In this document: positions 1 to 8,171 of the stretch, piece after piece | How positions within the stretch are numbered: the stretch's first letter is position 1 | How the letters are laid out: every line of letters starts with the position of its first letter | Assembly (NCBI GenBank): GCA_937902695.1 | Contig: CALFNI010000324.1 | Span: 1-12,143 of the forward strand | Direction: 5' to 3' | From: an uncultured Rhodanobacteraceae bacterium | GTDB lineage: Bacteria; Pseudomonadota; Gammaproteobacteria; Xanthomonadales; Rhodanobacteraceae | DNA length: 12,143 nt | The notes under the pieces: model-generated | What the model saw: only the letters and a program-made list of their open reading frames with translations | Told to the model about the DNA's origin: nothing | The model's database searches: none | Position numbers and translations under genes: made by a program

Positions 1-512
1 GCGAGCGGCTGGAGCGGCCAGTAGCCGCGCAGCGACTTCTCCGAAAGGCGCGCGTTCGCGATCACGATCGCGATGTCGCGATCGGCGCAGGTCATGAAGA
101 GATTCGGCCAGATCTCGGTCTCCATGATGACCGCGAGGCGCGGCTTGATGCGGTCGAGAAAGCGCCGCACCGCGGTCGTCAGGTCGTACGGCAGGTAGAC
201 GTGGAACACGCGATCGCCGAACAGCTGCAGGACGCGCGCGGAACCCGTCGGCGTCACCGTCGTGATCACGAACGGCGAATCGCCGTAGCGCCGCATCAGC
301 GCCTCGATCAGCGGCACGGCCGCATTGACCTCGCCGAGCGAGACCGCGTGGATCCAGATGCTGTTCTCGATGGCGGGATTCGGAAAGAAGCCGAAACGCT
401 CGCGCCAGCGCGCGAAATAGCCGTGGTACTTGATGCCGCGCGCGGCGAGCCGATACAGCACGAGCGGCGTCAGCAGATAGAGAAGGGCGGTATAGAAAAG
501 ACGCTGCAGCAC
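1..512 (-). CDS. waaA: 3-deoxy-D-manno-octulosonic acid (Kdo) transferase, N-terminal part
   Basis: Reading the minus strand from a GTG at 512-510 gives an open frame of about 170 residues that runs off the left edge of the window. It starts MLQRLFYTALLYLLTPLVLY, the N-terminal membrane anchor typical of WaaA/KdtA. This is followed by WIHAVSLGE at residues 53-61, where the family's essential glutamate sits (E61 here), then TTVTPTG at 84-90 and METEIWPN at 130-137. In the family the enzyme moves Kdo from CMP-Kdo onto lipid IVA at the cytoplasmic face of the inner membrane. The GTG was chosen because the anchor begins there and no ATG/GTG start lies just upstream in frame; no clear Shine-Dalgarno is seen. 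The gene diverges from lpxL, whose product acts on the Kdo-bearing lipid A that WaaA makes. The C-terminal glycosyltransferase half lies outside the window. Confidence 0.93.
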   Translation of the reverse strand, partial: MLQRLFYTALLYLLTPLVLYRLAARGIKYHGYFARWRERFGFFPNPAIENSIWIHAVSLGEVNAAVPLIEALMRRYGDSPFVITTVTPTGSARVLQLFGDRVFHVYLPYDLTTAVRRFLDRIKPRLAVIMETEIWPNLFMTCADRDIAIVIANARLSEKSLRGYWPLQPL

Positions 513-539
513 GGCCGTGTTCGGAGCGGGGAGCGGGCG

Positions 540-545
540 AGTATA
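540..545 (-). promoter_or_regulatory. Possible -10 element for waaA
   Basis: The minus strand reads TATACT here, 27 bases before the waaA GTG, a good match to a sigma-70 -10 box. No convincing -35 hexamer lies 16-18 bases upstream, so this is a weak call. On the other strand TACAAT at 591-596 resembles a -10 for lpxL, but it would place the transcript start almost at the ATG, so it is not called. The rest of the 92-bp divergent spacer shows nothing else recognisable. Confidence 0.3.
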
Positions 546-604
546 GCGATGCCGCGGATGCCCGCCCGCCTCTCGCCGGCGCGCACGCCTTACAATAGGA
601 GCGG

Positions 605-1528
605 ATGACGCAGCACGCGCCGCCGTTCCGCCCTGCCCTCCTCGCACCGCAGCACTGGCCCGCATGGGTCGGTCTCGGGCTGATCTGGCTCGTTGCGCGC
701 CTGCCCTACCGCATCCTGCTCGCGATCGGGCAGGTCATGGGCTGGCTCGCGGCGCGGCTGATCGGTCCCGATCGCCGCGGCACGGCGCGCACGAATATCG
801 CGATCTGCTTTCCCGAGCTCGACGCCGTCGCGCGCGCGCGCCTGCTCGAAGCGAACCTTCGCGACAGCGGCATCATGCTGATCGAGTTCGCGCTCGCATG
901 GATGGGCTCGACCCGCGCGATCGCGCAGATTCCGGTCACGATCGAAGGGCTCGAGCATCTCGAAGCCGCGCACGCTTCGAAGCGCGGCGTGCTGCTCGTC
1001 GGCGCGCATTTCTCGCACCTCGAGCTCTGCGCGCGGCTCGTCTCGCAGCGGATCCGCATCGCCGGCATGTATCGCGAGCACGACGATGCCGCATTCGAGT
1101 GGGCGATCAAATGCGTGCGGCTCGGCTACGCGAGCGCGATGTTCACCAAGGACGAGCTCCGCCAGACCGTGCGCTGGCTCAAGGCCGGCGGCGCGATCTG
1201 GTACGCGCCCGACCAGGACATGCGCGGCAAGGATGTCGTTTTCGCGCCGTTCTTCGGCGTGCCGGCGGCAACGATCACCGCGACGCACCACCTCGCGCGG
1301 CTTTCCGGCGCGGCGGTGATCCCGTTCTTCCATCGCAGGCTCGACGGCGGCGGCTACGCGATCCGCCTCGCCGCTCCGTTACCGGATTTCCCCGGCGAGG
1401 ACGTAATTGAGGATACGGCGCGCGTCAACGCCGTGGTCGAGCAGATGGTGCGCGAGGCGCCGTCGCAGTACCTTTGGATGCACAAGCGCTTCAAGACGCG
1501 CCCGCCAGGGGAGGCGAGCGTCTACTAG
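605..1528 (+). CDS. lpxL: Lipid A biosynthesis lauroyl (LpxL/HtrB-family) acyltransferase
   Basis: This 307-residue protein has essentially the length usual for LpxL/HtrB. A hydrophobic segment at about residues 21-45 fits the N-terminal membrane anchor. The HX4(D/E) acyltransferase motif is HFSHLE, with H135 and E140 as the expected catalytic pair. YAPDQD at 200-205 and the C-terminal WMHKRFKTRP at 291-300 are further family hallmarks. Enzymes of this family add a secondary acyl chain from acyl-ACP to Kdo2-lipid IVA on the cytoplasmic side of the inner membrane. LpxL versus LpxM and the chain length cannot be decided from sequence reading alone. The ATG at 605 is preceded by AGGAG at 597-601, with short spacing. 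The gene diverges from waaA and is followed 80 bases later by the DUF2339 gene on the same strand, probably in one transcript. Confidence 0.9.
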   Translation: MTQHAPPFRPALLAPQHWPAWVGLGLIWLVARLPYRILLAIGQVMGWLAARLIGPDRRGTARTNIAICFPELDAVARARLLEANLRDSGIMLIEFALAWMGSTRAIAQIPVTIEGLEHLEAAHASKRGVLLVGAHFSHLELCARLVSQRIRIAGMYREHDDAAFEWAIKCVRLGYASAMFTKDELRQTVRWLKAGGAIWYAPDQDMRGKDVVFAPFFGVPAATITATHHLARLSGAAVIPFFHRRLDGGGYAIRLAAPLPDFPGEDVIEDTARVNAVVEQMVREAPSQYLWMHKRFKTRPPGEASVY

Positions 1529-1608
1529 AACGATGGCAGGCCGCGTCCGATCGCGCAGGCCGCCGCGCGAATCGGCCCGCGGGTGCGGCGGCGCCGGATG
1601 GGGGGCTC

Positions 1609-4350
1609 ATGACGTTCCTGATCATCGTCGTCTGCTGCATCGTCGGTCTCGCCGTCGGCGGCATCGTCGGCAACGATTCGACGGCCGGATTCGGATTCTT
1701 CGCCGGCATCGCGTTCGGCATCGTGTTCGCGCGACTGCGCACGCTGTCGGCGCGCGTCGAAGCGCTGCGACGCGATATCGCGGGAACGCCGTCGACGCCC
1801 GCGCCCGTCGTGGCAGCGGCTGAAACGCGCGCGCAACCAATGCCCACGTCGCAAACGGCCACGCCCGTGCCGCCCGCCGAACCCGCGACATGGGCGGCAC
1901 CACCGGCGCCGTCACCGATCATCGATTCGGCCGCGCGCCGCGCCGCCGCCGCGGCGGAGACCGCCGCACGCGTCGCGCCGCAACCCGCGCCGGCCGTGCG
2001 CACGCCGCCGCCGCCGAACGCGATCGACACACTGTTCGCCGCGGTCAAACGCTGGTTCACCGAAGGCAACGTGCCGGTCAAGGTCGGCATGCTCGTCCTT
2101 TTCGCCGGCGTCGCGGCGCTCCTCAAGTACGCATCGGATCAGGGCTGGCTGCACGTCCCGATCGAGCTTCGCCTCGCCGCGATCGCGCTCGCCGCCATCG
2201 CGGCGCTCGCGTTCGGCTGGCGCGAGCGCGACCGTCGCCGCGCATTCGGTCTTTCGCTGCAGGGCGGCGCGATCGGCATCCTGCTGATGACCGTGTTCGC
2301 GGCGTTCCGCATCTATGCGCTGCTGCCGGCCGGGGCGGCGTTTGCGCTGATGCTCGTGCTCGTCGCGGGCACCGGCGTGCTTGCGGTGCTGCAGGATGCG
2401 CTTGCGCTCGCCGTGCTCGGCATCGTCGCCGGCTTCGCCGCGCCGATCCTGATCTCGACCGGCAGCGGCAATCACGTCGTGCTGTTCTCGTATTACGCGC
2501 TGCTCAATCTCGCGATCGTCGCGATCGCGTGGAAGAAGCCGTGGCGCGCGCTGAACCTGCTCGGCTTCGCGTTCACGTGGATCATCGGCACCGCATGGGG
2601 TGTGCTGCGCTACGCGCCGGCATTGCTCGACAGCACCGAACCGTTCCTGGTGATCTTCTTCGCGATCTATCTCGCGATACCGGTTCTCTATGCCTGGCGG
2701 CGCGGAAAGGACGAGCCCGCGCACCGCGATTTCGTCGACGGAACGCTCGTATTCGGCAATCCGCTGATCGCGTTCGCGCTGCAGGCCGCGCTGCTCGACG
2801 GCGATCGCATGCCGCTCGCCTACTGCGCGCTGGCACTCGCGGCCGTATACACGCTGCTCGCATGGGTGCTGATCCGGCGCGCGTCGATGCGCACGCTCGG
2901 CGAATCGTTCGCCATCCTGGCGATCGGGTTCGCGACGCTCGCGGTGCCGCTCGCGCTCTCGGCGCGCTCGACCGCCTGCACGTTCGCGCTCGAGGGTGCC
3001 GCGCTCGTCTGGCTCGGCTTTCGCCAGCAGCGCAGGCTGCCGCGCTGGAGCGGGCTCGCCTTGCAGGCGCTCGCGGCGGGCGCGTTCCTCGCCTCAGTGA
3101 CGTTCGACGCCGGCTCGGCGGACGCGATCGCGATCGCCAACGGCGGTTGCATCAGCGCCGTGCTGATCGCCGCGGCCGCGTTGACGAGCGCGGCCCTCTA
3201 CGCGCGCCGCGGCGCGAACGTGCAGATCGCGATCCTGCTCTATCTCTGGGGCCTCGCCTGGTGGATCGGCGCGGGACTTCGCGAAATCGATCGCTTCGTG
3301 CCGGCGCAGCTCGAGCCGCAGGCACTGCTTGCGTTCGTGACACTGACGGCGGGCCTCGCCGGTGCCGGATGGCGCTGGATGCAACGCGGCGCGCTCGCAT
3401 GGACCGCGGCCGTCGCGCTCGCGCTCGGCGTCGTGTTCGTATTCGCGTTTGCCGATGCCGGCGCGCGCCCGTTCGCGGGATGGGGCCTCGCGGCCTTCGC
3501 GGCCTACGGCGTCGTCGGATATGTGGCACTGATGGCGCTGCGGAGCGCGCCGGCGATGCCGCTGCGCATTGCGCATCTGGGCTGGCTCTGGACATGGACG
3601 CTCGCGATCGGCCTCGCGCTCCGCCAGATCGCCGGCGACGCGGGGCTCGCATCGGGCTGGCGCGATGCGATGACGCTGCTGCCGCTGATCGGCGCGTGGC
3701 TGGTCGCAGTGCGAAAGCCGGCGCTGATCGCACCGCCGCTCGCCGCGCGCTTCGACGCGCATCGCCAGGTGCTGATCGCCTCGCAGGCGTTCGTCGCCGC
3801 GATCGCGTTCGCGCTGCTGCTCTTGAATGCCGGCGAGACGGCGCCCCTCGCCTACGTGCCGGTCCTGAACCCGATCGAGCTCGTGCAGATCGCGATCCTG
3901 CTGTGCGGCGCGCGCTGGCTCGCCGATCCCGCGACATCGGACGACCTGCGCCGGCGTCGCCTCATGCTGCTCGTCGCCGCCGGCTTCGCGTTCGTCACCG
4001 CCGCGACGCTGCGCGGCGTGCATCATCTGGGCGGCGTGCCCTGGGACGAACGCATTGCATCGTCGATGATGGCGCAGACCTCGCTGACGGTCGTCTGGAG
4101 CGTGCTCGGAGTCGTCGGCTGGGTGTCGGGATCGCGGCGCGGCAACCGGCCGCTCTGGCTCGCCGGCGCGGTGCTGATGGGCATCGTGCTCGCCAAGCTG
4201 CTGCTCATCGATCGCACGCATCTCGGCAGCGTTTTCGGCATCGCGTCGTTCATTGCGTACGGCCTGCTGTGCACGGTGATCGGTTATTTCGCGCCGGCGC
4301 CGCCGCGCACCGTCACCCTGCGCGTGCCGGCCGCGGGAGAACGCGCATGA
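1609..4350 (+). CDS. DUF2339 family polytopic inner-membrane protein
   Basis: This is a 913-residue, very hydrophobic protein. Residues 2-42 form a short membrane hairpin, then come a basic helix (41-58) and an alanine/proline-rich linker (about 59-136). A conserved entry segment follows, with GNVPVKVGMLVLFAGVAALL at 153-172 and LKYASDQGWL at 172-181, which I recognise as the DUF2339 signature. The rest, to about residue 905, appears to be more than twenty membrane segments with short loops. The function is unknown; no catalytic motif is visible. The reading frame is open back to an ATG at 1474, but that lies inside lpxL and adds 45 residues of arginine/alanine-rich sequence. The ATG at 1609 has a G-rich stretch ahead of it and begins a membrane helix (MTFLIIVVCCIVGL), so it is preferred. 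The stop codon overlaps the start of the DUF3999 gene, a pairing I recall from other proteobacteria, which suggests the two products act together. Confidence 0.88.
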   Translation: MTFLIIVVCCIVGLAVGGIVGNDSTAGFGFFAGIAFGIVFARLRTLSARVEALRRDIAGTPSTPAPVVAAAETRAQPMPTSQTATPVPPAEPATWAAPPAPSPIIDSAARRAAAAAETAARVAPQPAPAVRTPPPPNAIDTLFAAVKRWFTEGNVPVKVGMLVLFAGVAALLKYASDQGWLHVPIELRLAAIALAAIAALAFGWRERDRRRAFGLSLQGGAIGILLMTVFAAFRIYALLPAGAAFALMLVLVAGTGVLAVLQDALALAVLGIVAGFAAPILISTGSGNHVVLFSYYALLNLAIVAIAWKKPWRALNLLGFAFTWIIGTAWGVLRYAPALLDSTEPFLVIFFAIYLAIPVLYAWRRGKDEPAHRDFVDGTLVFGNPLIAFALQAALLDGDRMPLAYCALALAAVYTLLAWVLIRRASMRTLGESFAILAIGFATLAVPLALSARSTACTFALEGAALVWLGFRQQRRLPRWSGLALQALAAGAFLASVTFDAGSADAIAIANGGCISAVLIAAAALTSAALYARRGANVQIAILLYLWGLAWWIGAGLREIDRFVPAQLEPQALLAFVTLTAGLAGAGWRWMQRGALAWTAAVALALGVVFVFAFADAGARPFAGWGLAAFAAYGVVGYVALMALRSAPAMPLRIAHLGWLWTWTLAIGLALRQIAGDAGLASGWRDAMTLLPLIGAWLVAVRKPALIAPPLAARFDAHRQVLIASQAFVAAIAFALLLLNAGETAPLAYVPVLNPIELVQIAILLCGARWLADPATSDDLRRRRLMLLVAAGFAFVTAATLRGVHHLGGVPWDERIASSMMAQTSLTVVWSVLGVVGWVSGSRRGNRPLWLAGAVLMGIVLAKLLLIDRTHLGSVFGIASFIAYGLLCTVIGYFAPAPPRTVTLRVPAAGERA

Positions 4351-5738
4351 TGCGCATTGTCGCCGCCGCGCTGTCGCTGTGCGTCGCACACGCCGTCACC
4401 GCGGGCACACCGGCCGACTACGCGTACGCGTTTCCGATCGAAACGAACGCGTCGACCGTCGATGCCGCCACCAGCGCGTGGCGCGTCGATCTCACGCCGG
4501 CCGTCTACCGCTGGGTGCAAAGCGCGGACCTTCGCGACGTCGAGATCTTCAACGCGGCGGATCATCCGGTGCCGATGGCGCTCGTCGCGGCCGCGCCGAC
4601 GACGACCGCTCGCGAGGCGCGTGCGGCGCTGCCGGCGCTCGCGGTGCCCGCAGCGGCCGCTGCTGCCGGCGCGAGCGACCTGCGCCTCGTCATCGATCGC
4701 GATGCCGACGGGCGCCTGCGCCGCATCGACGCCGGCGAGCAGAAGCCGTCGGCGCAGCCGGGGCGCGACTGGATCGTCGATGCGAGCGGCTTCGATCATG
4801 CGATCGACACGATCGCGTTGACATGGAGCGAGCCCGCGTCCGGCGTCGTCGCGCGTTTCGAGATCGAATCGAGCGACGACCTCGAGCACTGGCACGGCGT
4901 CGGCGGCGCAACCGTGCTCGCGCTGGAACAGGACGGCGCACGCCTCGAGCGGCGCGACATCGCGCTCGGCGGCGTGCGCGCGAAGTACCTGCGCCTGCGC
5001 CGGGCCGACGACGGCGCGACGCTGAGGGAACTTCGCGTCGAGGCGCGCTCGGTCGAGCGCACGCGCGCGATGGCCGAGCGTGTCTGGACCAGCGCCGAAC
5101 ATGCCGCGGCATCCGATGCCGCACCGGGCGTCGTGCGCTTCGACTACGTGCTGCCGGCGCCACTCCCGATCGATGTGGCGCGCGTCGGTCTCGCGAGCGA
5201 CAACGCGCTCGCCAGGATCACATTGTTCGCGCGCCTGTCGGATGCGCCCGACGCGCCCTGGGTTCGCATCGCAACGCAGACTGCATTCCGGCTGCGGCAG
5301 GGCGACGACGTGCTGCGCAACGACGATATTTCGATCCAGCTCGCGCGGCGCGCCAAGGCGTTCCGCATCGAATCGGCGAACGCGATCGCCGAGGCGCCCG
5401 ACCTCATGCTCGGCTATCGGCCCGACAGCCTGGTGTTTCTCGCCGAAGGTGCGGGACCGTTCGTGCTCGCGGTCGGCAGCGCAACCGCACGGCACGCGGA
5501 CTATCCCGTCGATGCGGCGCTGTCGACGCTCCGGGCGAGCCTCGGCAAGGACTGGCAGGCGCCGACCGCGACACTCGGTGAGGCACGGCCGAGCGGCGGC
5601 GATGCCGCATTGAAGCCGGCGCCACCGCCCGTGCCGTGGCGCCGGTGGCTCCTGTGGGCGATCCTCGTTGCGGGCGCCGCGGTGATCGCCGGTCTCGCAA
5701 TCAGCCTGCTTCGCGGCGCGAAGGAGCCGCCACGCTAG
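4347..5738 (+). CDS. DUF3999 family exported, C-terminally membrane-anchored protein
   Basis: This protein has 463 residues from the ATG at 4347, which overlaps the DUF2339 stop as ATGA; a second in-frame ATG follows at 4350. A signal peptide is clear (residues 1-19, ending AVTA before GTPADY). DYAYAFPIE at 24-32 and LTPAVYRWVQSADLRDVEIF at 49-68 match the start of DUF3999 proteins as I know them. Residues 152-235 contain ESSDDLEHWHGV and AKYLRLRRADDG, spaced as in galactose-binding-like (discoidin-type) beta sandwiches; a second, similar beta-rich stretch follows at about 262-345. This fold reading is inference. A proline-rich linker leads to one transmembrane helix (434-455) and a short basic tail. 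The topology is therefore a periplasmic body anchored at its C-terminus in the inner membrane, well placed to partner DUF2339. The molecular function is unknown. Confidence 0.85.
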   Translation: MMRIVAAALSLCVAHAVTAGTPADYAYAFPIETNASTVDAATSAWRVDLTPAVYRWVQSADLRDVEIFNAADHPVPMALVAAAPTTTAREARAALPALAVPAAAAAAGASDLRLVIDRDADGRLRRIDAGEQKPSAQPGRDWIVDASGFDHAIDTIALTWSEPASGVVARFEIESSDDLEHWHGVGGATVLALEQDGARLERRDIALGGVRAKYLRLRRADDGATLRELRVEARSVERTRAMAERVWTSAEHAAASDAAPGVVRFDYVLPAPLPIDVARVGLASDNALARITLFARLSDAPDAPWVRIATQTAFRLRQGDDVLRNDDISIQLARRAKAFRIESANAIAEAPDLMLGYRPDSLVFLAEGAGPFVLAVGSATARHADYPVDAALSTLRASLGKDWQAPTATLGEARPSGGDAALKPAPPPVPWRRWLLWAILVAGAAVIAGLAISLLRGAKEPPR

Positions 5739-6996
5739 TGCCGTCCGCGCCGAGCGCCGCGCAATAAAGCCCAAGGAGCCACCAGAACAGAAGCCCCCAC
5801 CACGCCGAGTAGAAGGCGAGGTGCGTATTCAGCGGAAAGCACATCGCGACGAGCGCGAGCGCGGGCGCGAATGCGAGATCGCGCGTTCGTCCATCGGCGC
5901 GCAGCCACGCGCGCACGGCAAAGCCGACGCCCGCGAGCCAGAACAGCAGGCCGATCGCGCCCGTCTCGCTGAGCACTTCGAGCACGATCTGATGCGCGTG
6001 CGAGGCGCCGGTGTCGCTTGCGGTATCGACGAACGTATCCTCCGGTGCCGCGTAGCGGGGATACGCGTAGCGGAAACCGCGCACGCCGACACCGGTCAGC
6101 GGATGCGCCTCCCACATTACGATCGCCGTGCGCCAGATGCTGACCCGGCCGGCCGACGCCGCGTCGACCGCGCGCTCGGTGCCGCCGAGTGCGAGCAGGC
6201 TGCGCTCGATGCGCGCGTCGAAACCCGGCGAATCACGGAGCGCAATGCCCGTTGCGACGCCGGCGATCGCGATCGCAACGCCGAGCGCGAGCGCGAACGT
6301 GCGCTTGCTGCGCGCTTCGCGCCAGGCGACAACAACGCAGACGAGCGCGTACATGAGCCACGCCGCGCGCGAGCCCGCGAGCAGGATCGGCACGGCGAGG
6401 AACACGAACGCGAGCGCCAGGCCGCGCCAGCGCAGCGCATCGCGCGCCGCGATCAGCACGAACGGCGACAGCACGGCGAGCACCGGGCCGAGCTTCAGGT
6501 TGCCGGCACCGAAGATGCCCGAAAGCCGCTCGGCTTCCGCGGCGCCGGCGAGGCTGTAGCCGGTGATCATCTGCGCGTATGCATCGATGACCCAGAGCGA
6601 CACGACCGCGGCGATCATGGCGATCGCGGTTTTCCATTGGCGCGTATCGCGAAGCGCCCAGGTTGCGAACATCGCGAACGGCAGGAAGCGCACGATCGAT
6701 GCGACCGTCGACCACGTGCGCGCCGGAGCGACCGCCGTCGCGCAGGAAATCAGCGCAGGCAGCGCGTAGCACGCGAACAGGATCAGGGGAAGGCGGCTCG
6801 CCGGGGCGCGCCAGTCGATGCGGCGCTGCGCCAGCAGCACGATCGCCGCCAGCGCGCCGATCGCGACCGGCAGCTCCGACGCACGCCCGACCGGAAGCAG
6901 CACGGCGACCGCAAGCACGATGAGCAGCGGCCACGGCGCGGCGCCGGGCGACGCGCTCGATGCCGGCAACGCGCCGGGTGGTGGCGATGGGATCAA
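5701..6996 (-). CDS. O-antigen ligase / Wzy_C family membrane protein
   Basis: This 431-residue protein has about ten or more membrane segments and one large periplasmic loop (about 252-336). Wzy_C-type features are visible: GSRAAWL at 208-214, GRVSIWRTA at 283-291, HPLTGVG at 298-304 and SHAHQIVLEVLSETG at 332-346. The last carries the histidines (H333/H335) near the position of the catalytic histidine of WaaL ligases. Such proteins join undecaprenyl-linked polysaccharide to lipid A-core, or polymerise it, at the periplasmic face; ligase versus polymerase cannot be settled here. The start is TTG at 6996-6994, with GGGAG five bases before it. It is the last gene of a minus-strand operon, 62 bases after the glycosyltransferase stop. 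Its 3' end overlaps the convergent DUF3999 gene by 38 bases. Later in-frame starts are possible, because residues 1-20 are low-complexity. Confidence 0.85.
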   Translation of the reverse strand: MIPSPPPGALPASSASPGAAPWPLLIVLAVAVLLPVGRASELPVAIGALAAIVLLAQRRIDWRAPASRLPLILFACYALPALISCATAVAPARTWSTVASIVRFLPFAMFATWALRDTRQWKTAIAMIAAVVSLWVIDAYAQMITGYSLAGAAEAERLSGIFGAGNLKLGPVLAVLSPFVLIAARDALRWRGLALAFVFLAVPILLAGSRAAWLMYALVCVVVAWREARSKRTFALALGVAIAIAGVATGIALRDSPGFDARIERSLLALGGTERAVDAASAGRVSIWRTAIVMWEAHPLTGVGVRGFRYAYPRYAAPEDTFVDTASDTGASHAHQIVLEVLSETGAIGLLFWLAGVGFAVRAWLRADGRTRDLAFAPALALVAMCFPLNTHLAFYSAWWGLLFWWLLGLYCAALGADGTSVAAPSRREAG

Positions 6997-7022
6997 GGGC
7001 GCTCCCGCGGAATCGGCGCCAT
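6993..7022 (-). CDS. Possible nine-codon leader ORF overlapping the ligase start
   Basis: An ATG at 7022-7020 on the minus strand opens MAPIPRERP and stops at TGA 6995-6993. That stop overlaps the TTG start of the ligase gene as TTGA. The arrangement would let a terminating ribosome restart on the weak TTG codon. No clear Shine-Dalgarno precedes the ATG, and nine codons are easily open by chance, so this is only a candidate. Confidence 0.2.
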   Translation of the reverse strand: MAPIPRERP

Positions 7023-7058
7023 CTTAATGGGCGCGATGCAAAACGCGAATGCGCCGGA

Positions 7059-8171
7059 TCAGGCGGTCGCGAGCTCGTCGTAGAGCGCGAGCGTCGCCCG
7101 CTGCATGTCTTCGAGGCGATAGCGCTGCAACGGCGCGATCGCCGGCGCGCGATGCAGCAGCTCCGCGGCGCGTTCGACGAGGCGTGCGCGATCGCCCGGC
7201 GCGACGCGGCCGACCGGATAGAGATCGGCCAGGAGCTCGCCGACGCCGCCATGGTCGTAGCCGAGCACGGGCCGGCAGAGCGCAAGCGCCTCGATCACGG
7301 TGCGGCCGAACGATTCGGGCTTGTTCGAAAGCTGCAGCACGAGCGAGGAGATCGCGTAGACGTCGCGCACGTCGTCGCGCGGCGCGCTGATCGCGAGCCG
7401 GCCGGCGACGCCGCGCGCCTGCGCGAGCGCCTGCAACTCGGCGATGTACGCCTCGCGACCTGGCTGATGCGCGCCGAGCAGCAGGAGTCCGACGACGATG
7501 CCGCGCGCCTCGAGGTCGGCGACGAGCTCGATCGCATCGGCGTGGCCCTTGAGACGCGTGCCGCGACCCGGCAGCGTCACGAGCGGCACGTCGTTGAGCT
7601 GCGGAAACTCGGCGAAGAACCATTCGCGCCACGAGTCGCCGGGCTGGTAGCCGTAGACGAACTCCTCGACATCGACGCCGCGCGGAATCACGATCAGGCG
7701 CGCGGGATCGGTGCGCGGATAGTTGTGTAGCAGATGATCGCGCACGGTGTTGGAGACACAGATGACGCGCTCGCCGCGCGTCATGATCGCGCTGTACCAG
7801 TTCGGCGTATTGAGGCCGTGGGCGGTGGTCACGAAATGCGGGCGCGGCGACAGGCCGCGCAGTGCGAGCCACGCGAGCCACGCCGGAACGCGCGAGCGCG
7901 CGTGCACGATGTCGGGCTTCTCGCGGCGGATCAGCGCGCGGAGCGCCGAGACCTGGCGCAGCGTGCCGAGCCGCTTCTCGGCGATCGGCATCTCGACGTG
8001 CTCGCTGCCTTCGGCGACGAGCTGCGCGACCATGCGGCCGCCCCTGGATACGACGATGGACCGATGCCCGGCTGCGACGAGCGCGCGACCGATCTCGAGC
8101 GCCGAGCGCTCGGCTCCGCCCGCGTCGAGCGCGGGCACGAGCTGAATGACGGTCAATCGCCGCGCGGCCAT
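7059..8171 (-). CDS. GT-B glycosyltransferase (GT4 family), probably LPS core/O-antigen
   Basis: This 370-residue protein has two Rossmann-like halves. The N-terminal half starts TVIQLVPALDAGGAERSALE (7-26), the acceptor-side glycine loop of GT4 enzymes, followed by IVHARSR (88-94) and THG-like TAHGLN (116-121). The C-terminal half has GRGTRLKGH (202-210), with basic residues that usually contact the sugar-nucleotide phosphates. The EX7E motif is in KPESFGRTVIEALA (284-297), with E286 and E294, and is followed by GYDHGGVGELL. These are retaining glycosyltransferases that act in the cytoplasm on nucleotide sugars; the donor and acceptor here cannot be named. The ATG at 8171-8169 follows directly on the TGA of the zinc-finger gene, and the ligase-like gene lies downstream. 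An LPS role is inferred from that linkage. Confidence 0.9.
   Translation of the reverse strand: MAARRLTVIQLVPALDAGGAERSALEIGRALVAAGHRSIVVSRGGRMVAQLVAEGSEHVEMPIAEKRLGTLRQVSALRALIRREKPDIVHARSRVPAWLAWLALRGLSPRPHFVTTAHGLNTPNWYSAIMTRGERVICVSNTVRDHLLHNYPRTDPARLIVIPRGVDVEEFVYGYQPGDSWREWFFAEFPQLNDVPLVTLPGRGTRLKGHADAIELVADLEARGIVVGLLLLGAHQPGREAYIAELQALAQARGVAGRLAISAPRDDVRDVYAISSLVLQLSNKPESFGRTVIEALALCRPVLGYDHGGVGELLADLYPVGRVAPGDRARLVERAAELLHRAPAIAPLQRYRLEDMQRATLALYDELATA

Noticed and set aside
1474..1608. Upstream ATG giving a 45-residue N-terminal extension of the DUF2339 protein
   Set aside because: It lies inside the end of lpxL, encodes Arg/Ala-rich sequence unlike the family, and the ATG at 1609 starts a membrane helix with a G-rich ribosome-binding stretch.
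1890..4346. Long open frame (over 800 codons) ahead of the DUF3999 start
   Set aside because: It is the +1 shadow of the DUF2339 gene and is almost entirely Arg/Ala/Asp, as expected for an out-of-frame reading of GC-rich codons. Real coding begins at the signal peptide at 4347.
3094..4389. 431-codon antisense frame opposite the DUF2339 gene
   Set aside because: Arg/His/Glu-rich composition with no recognisable domain; an antisense shadow of GC-rich coding DNA.
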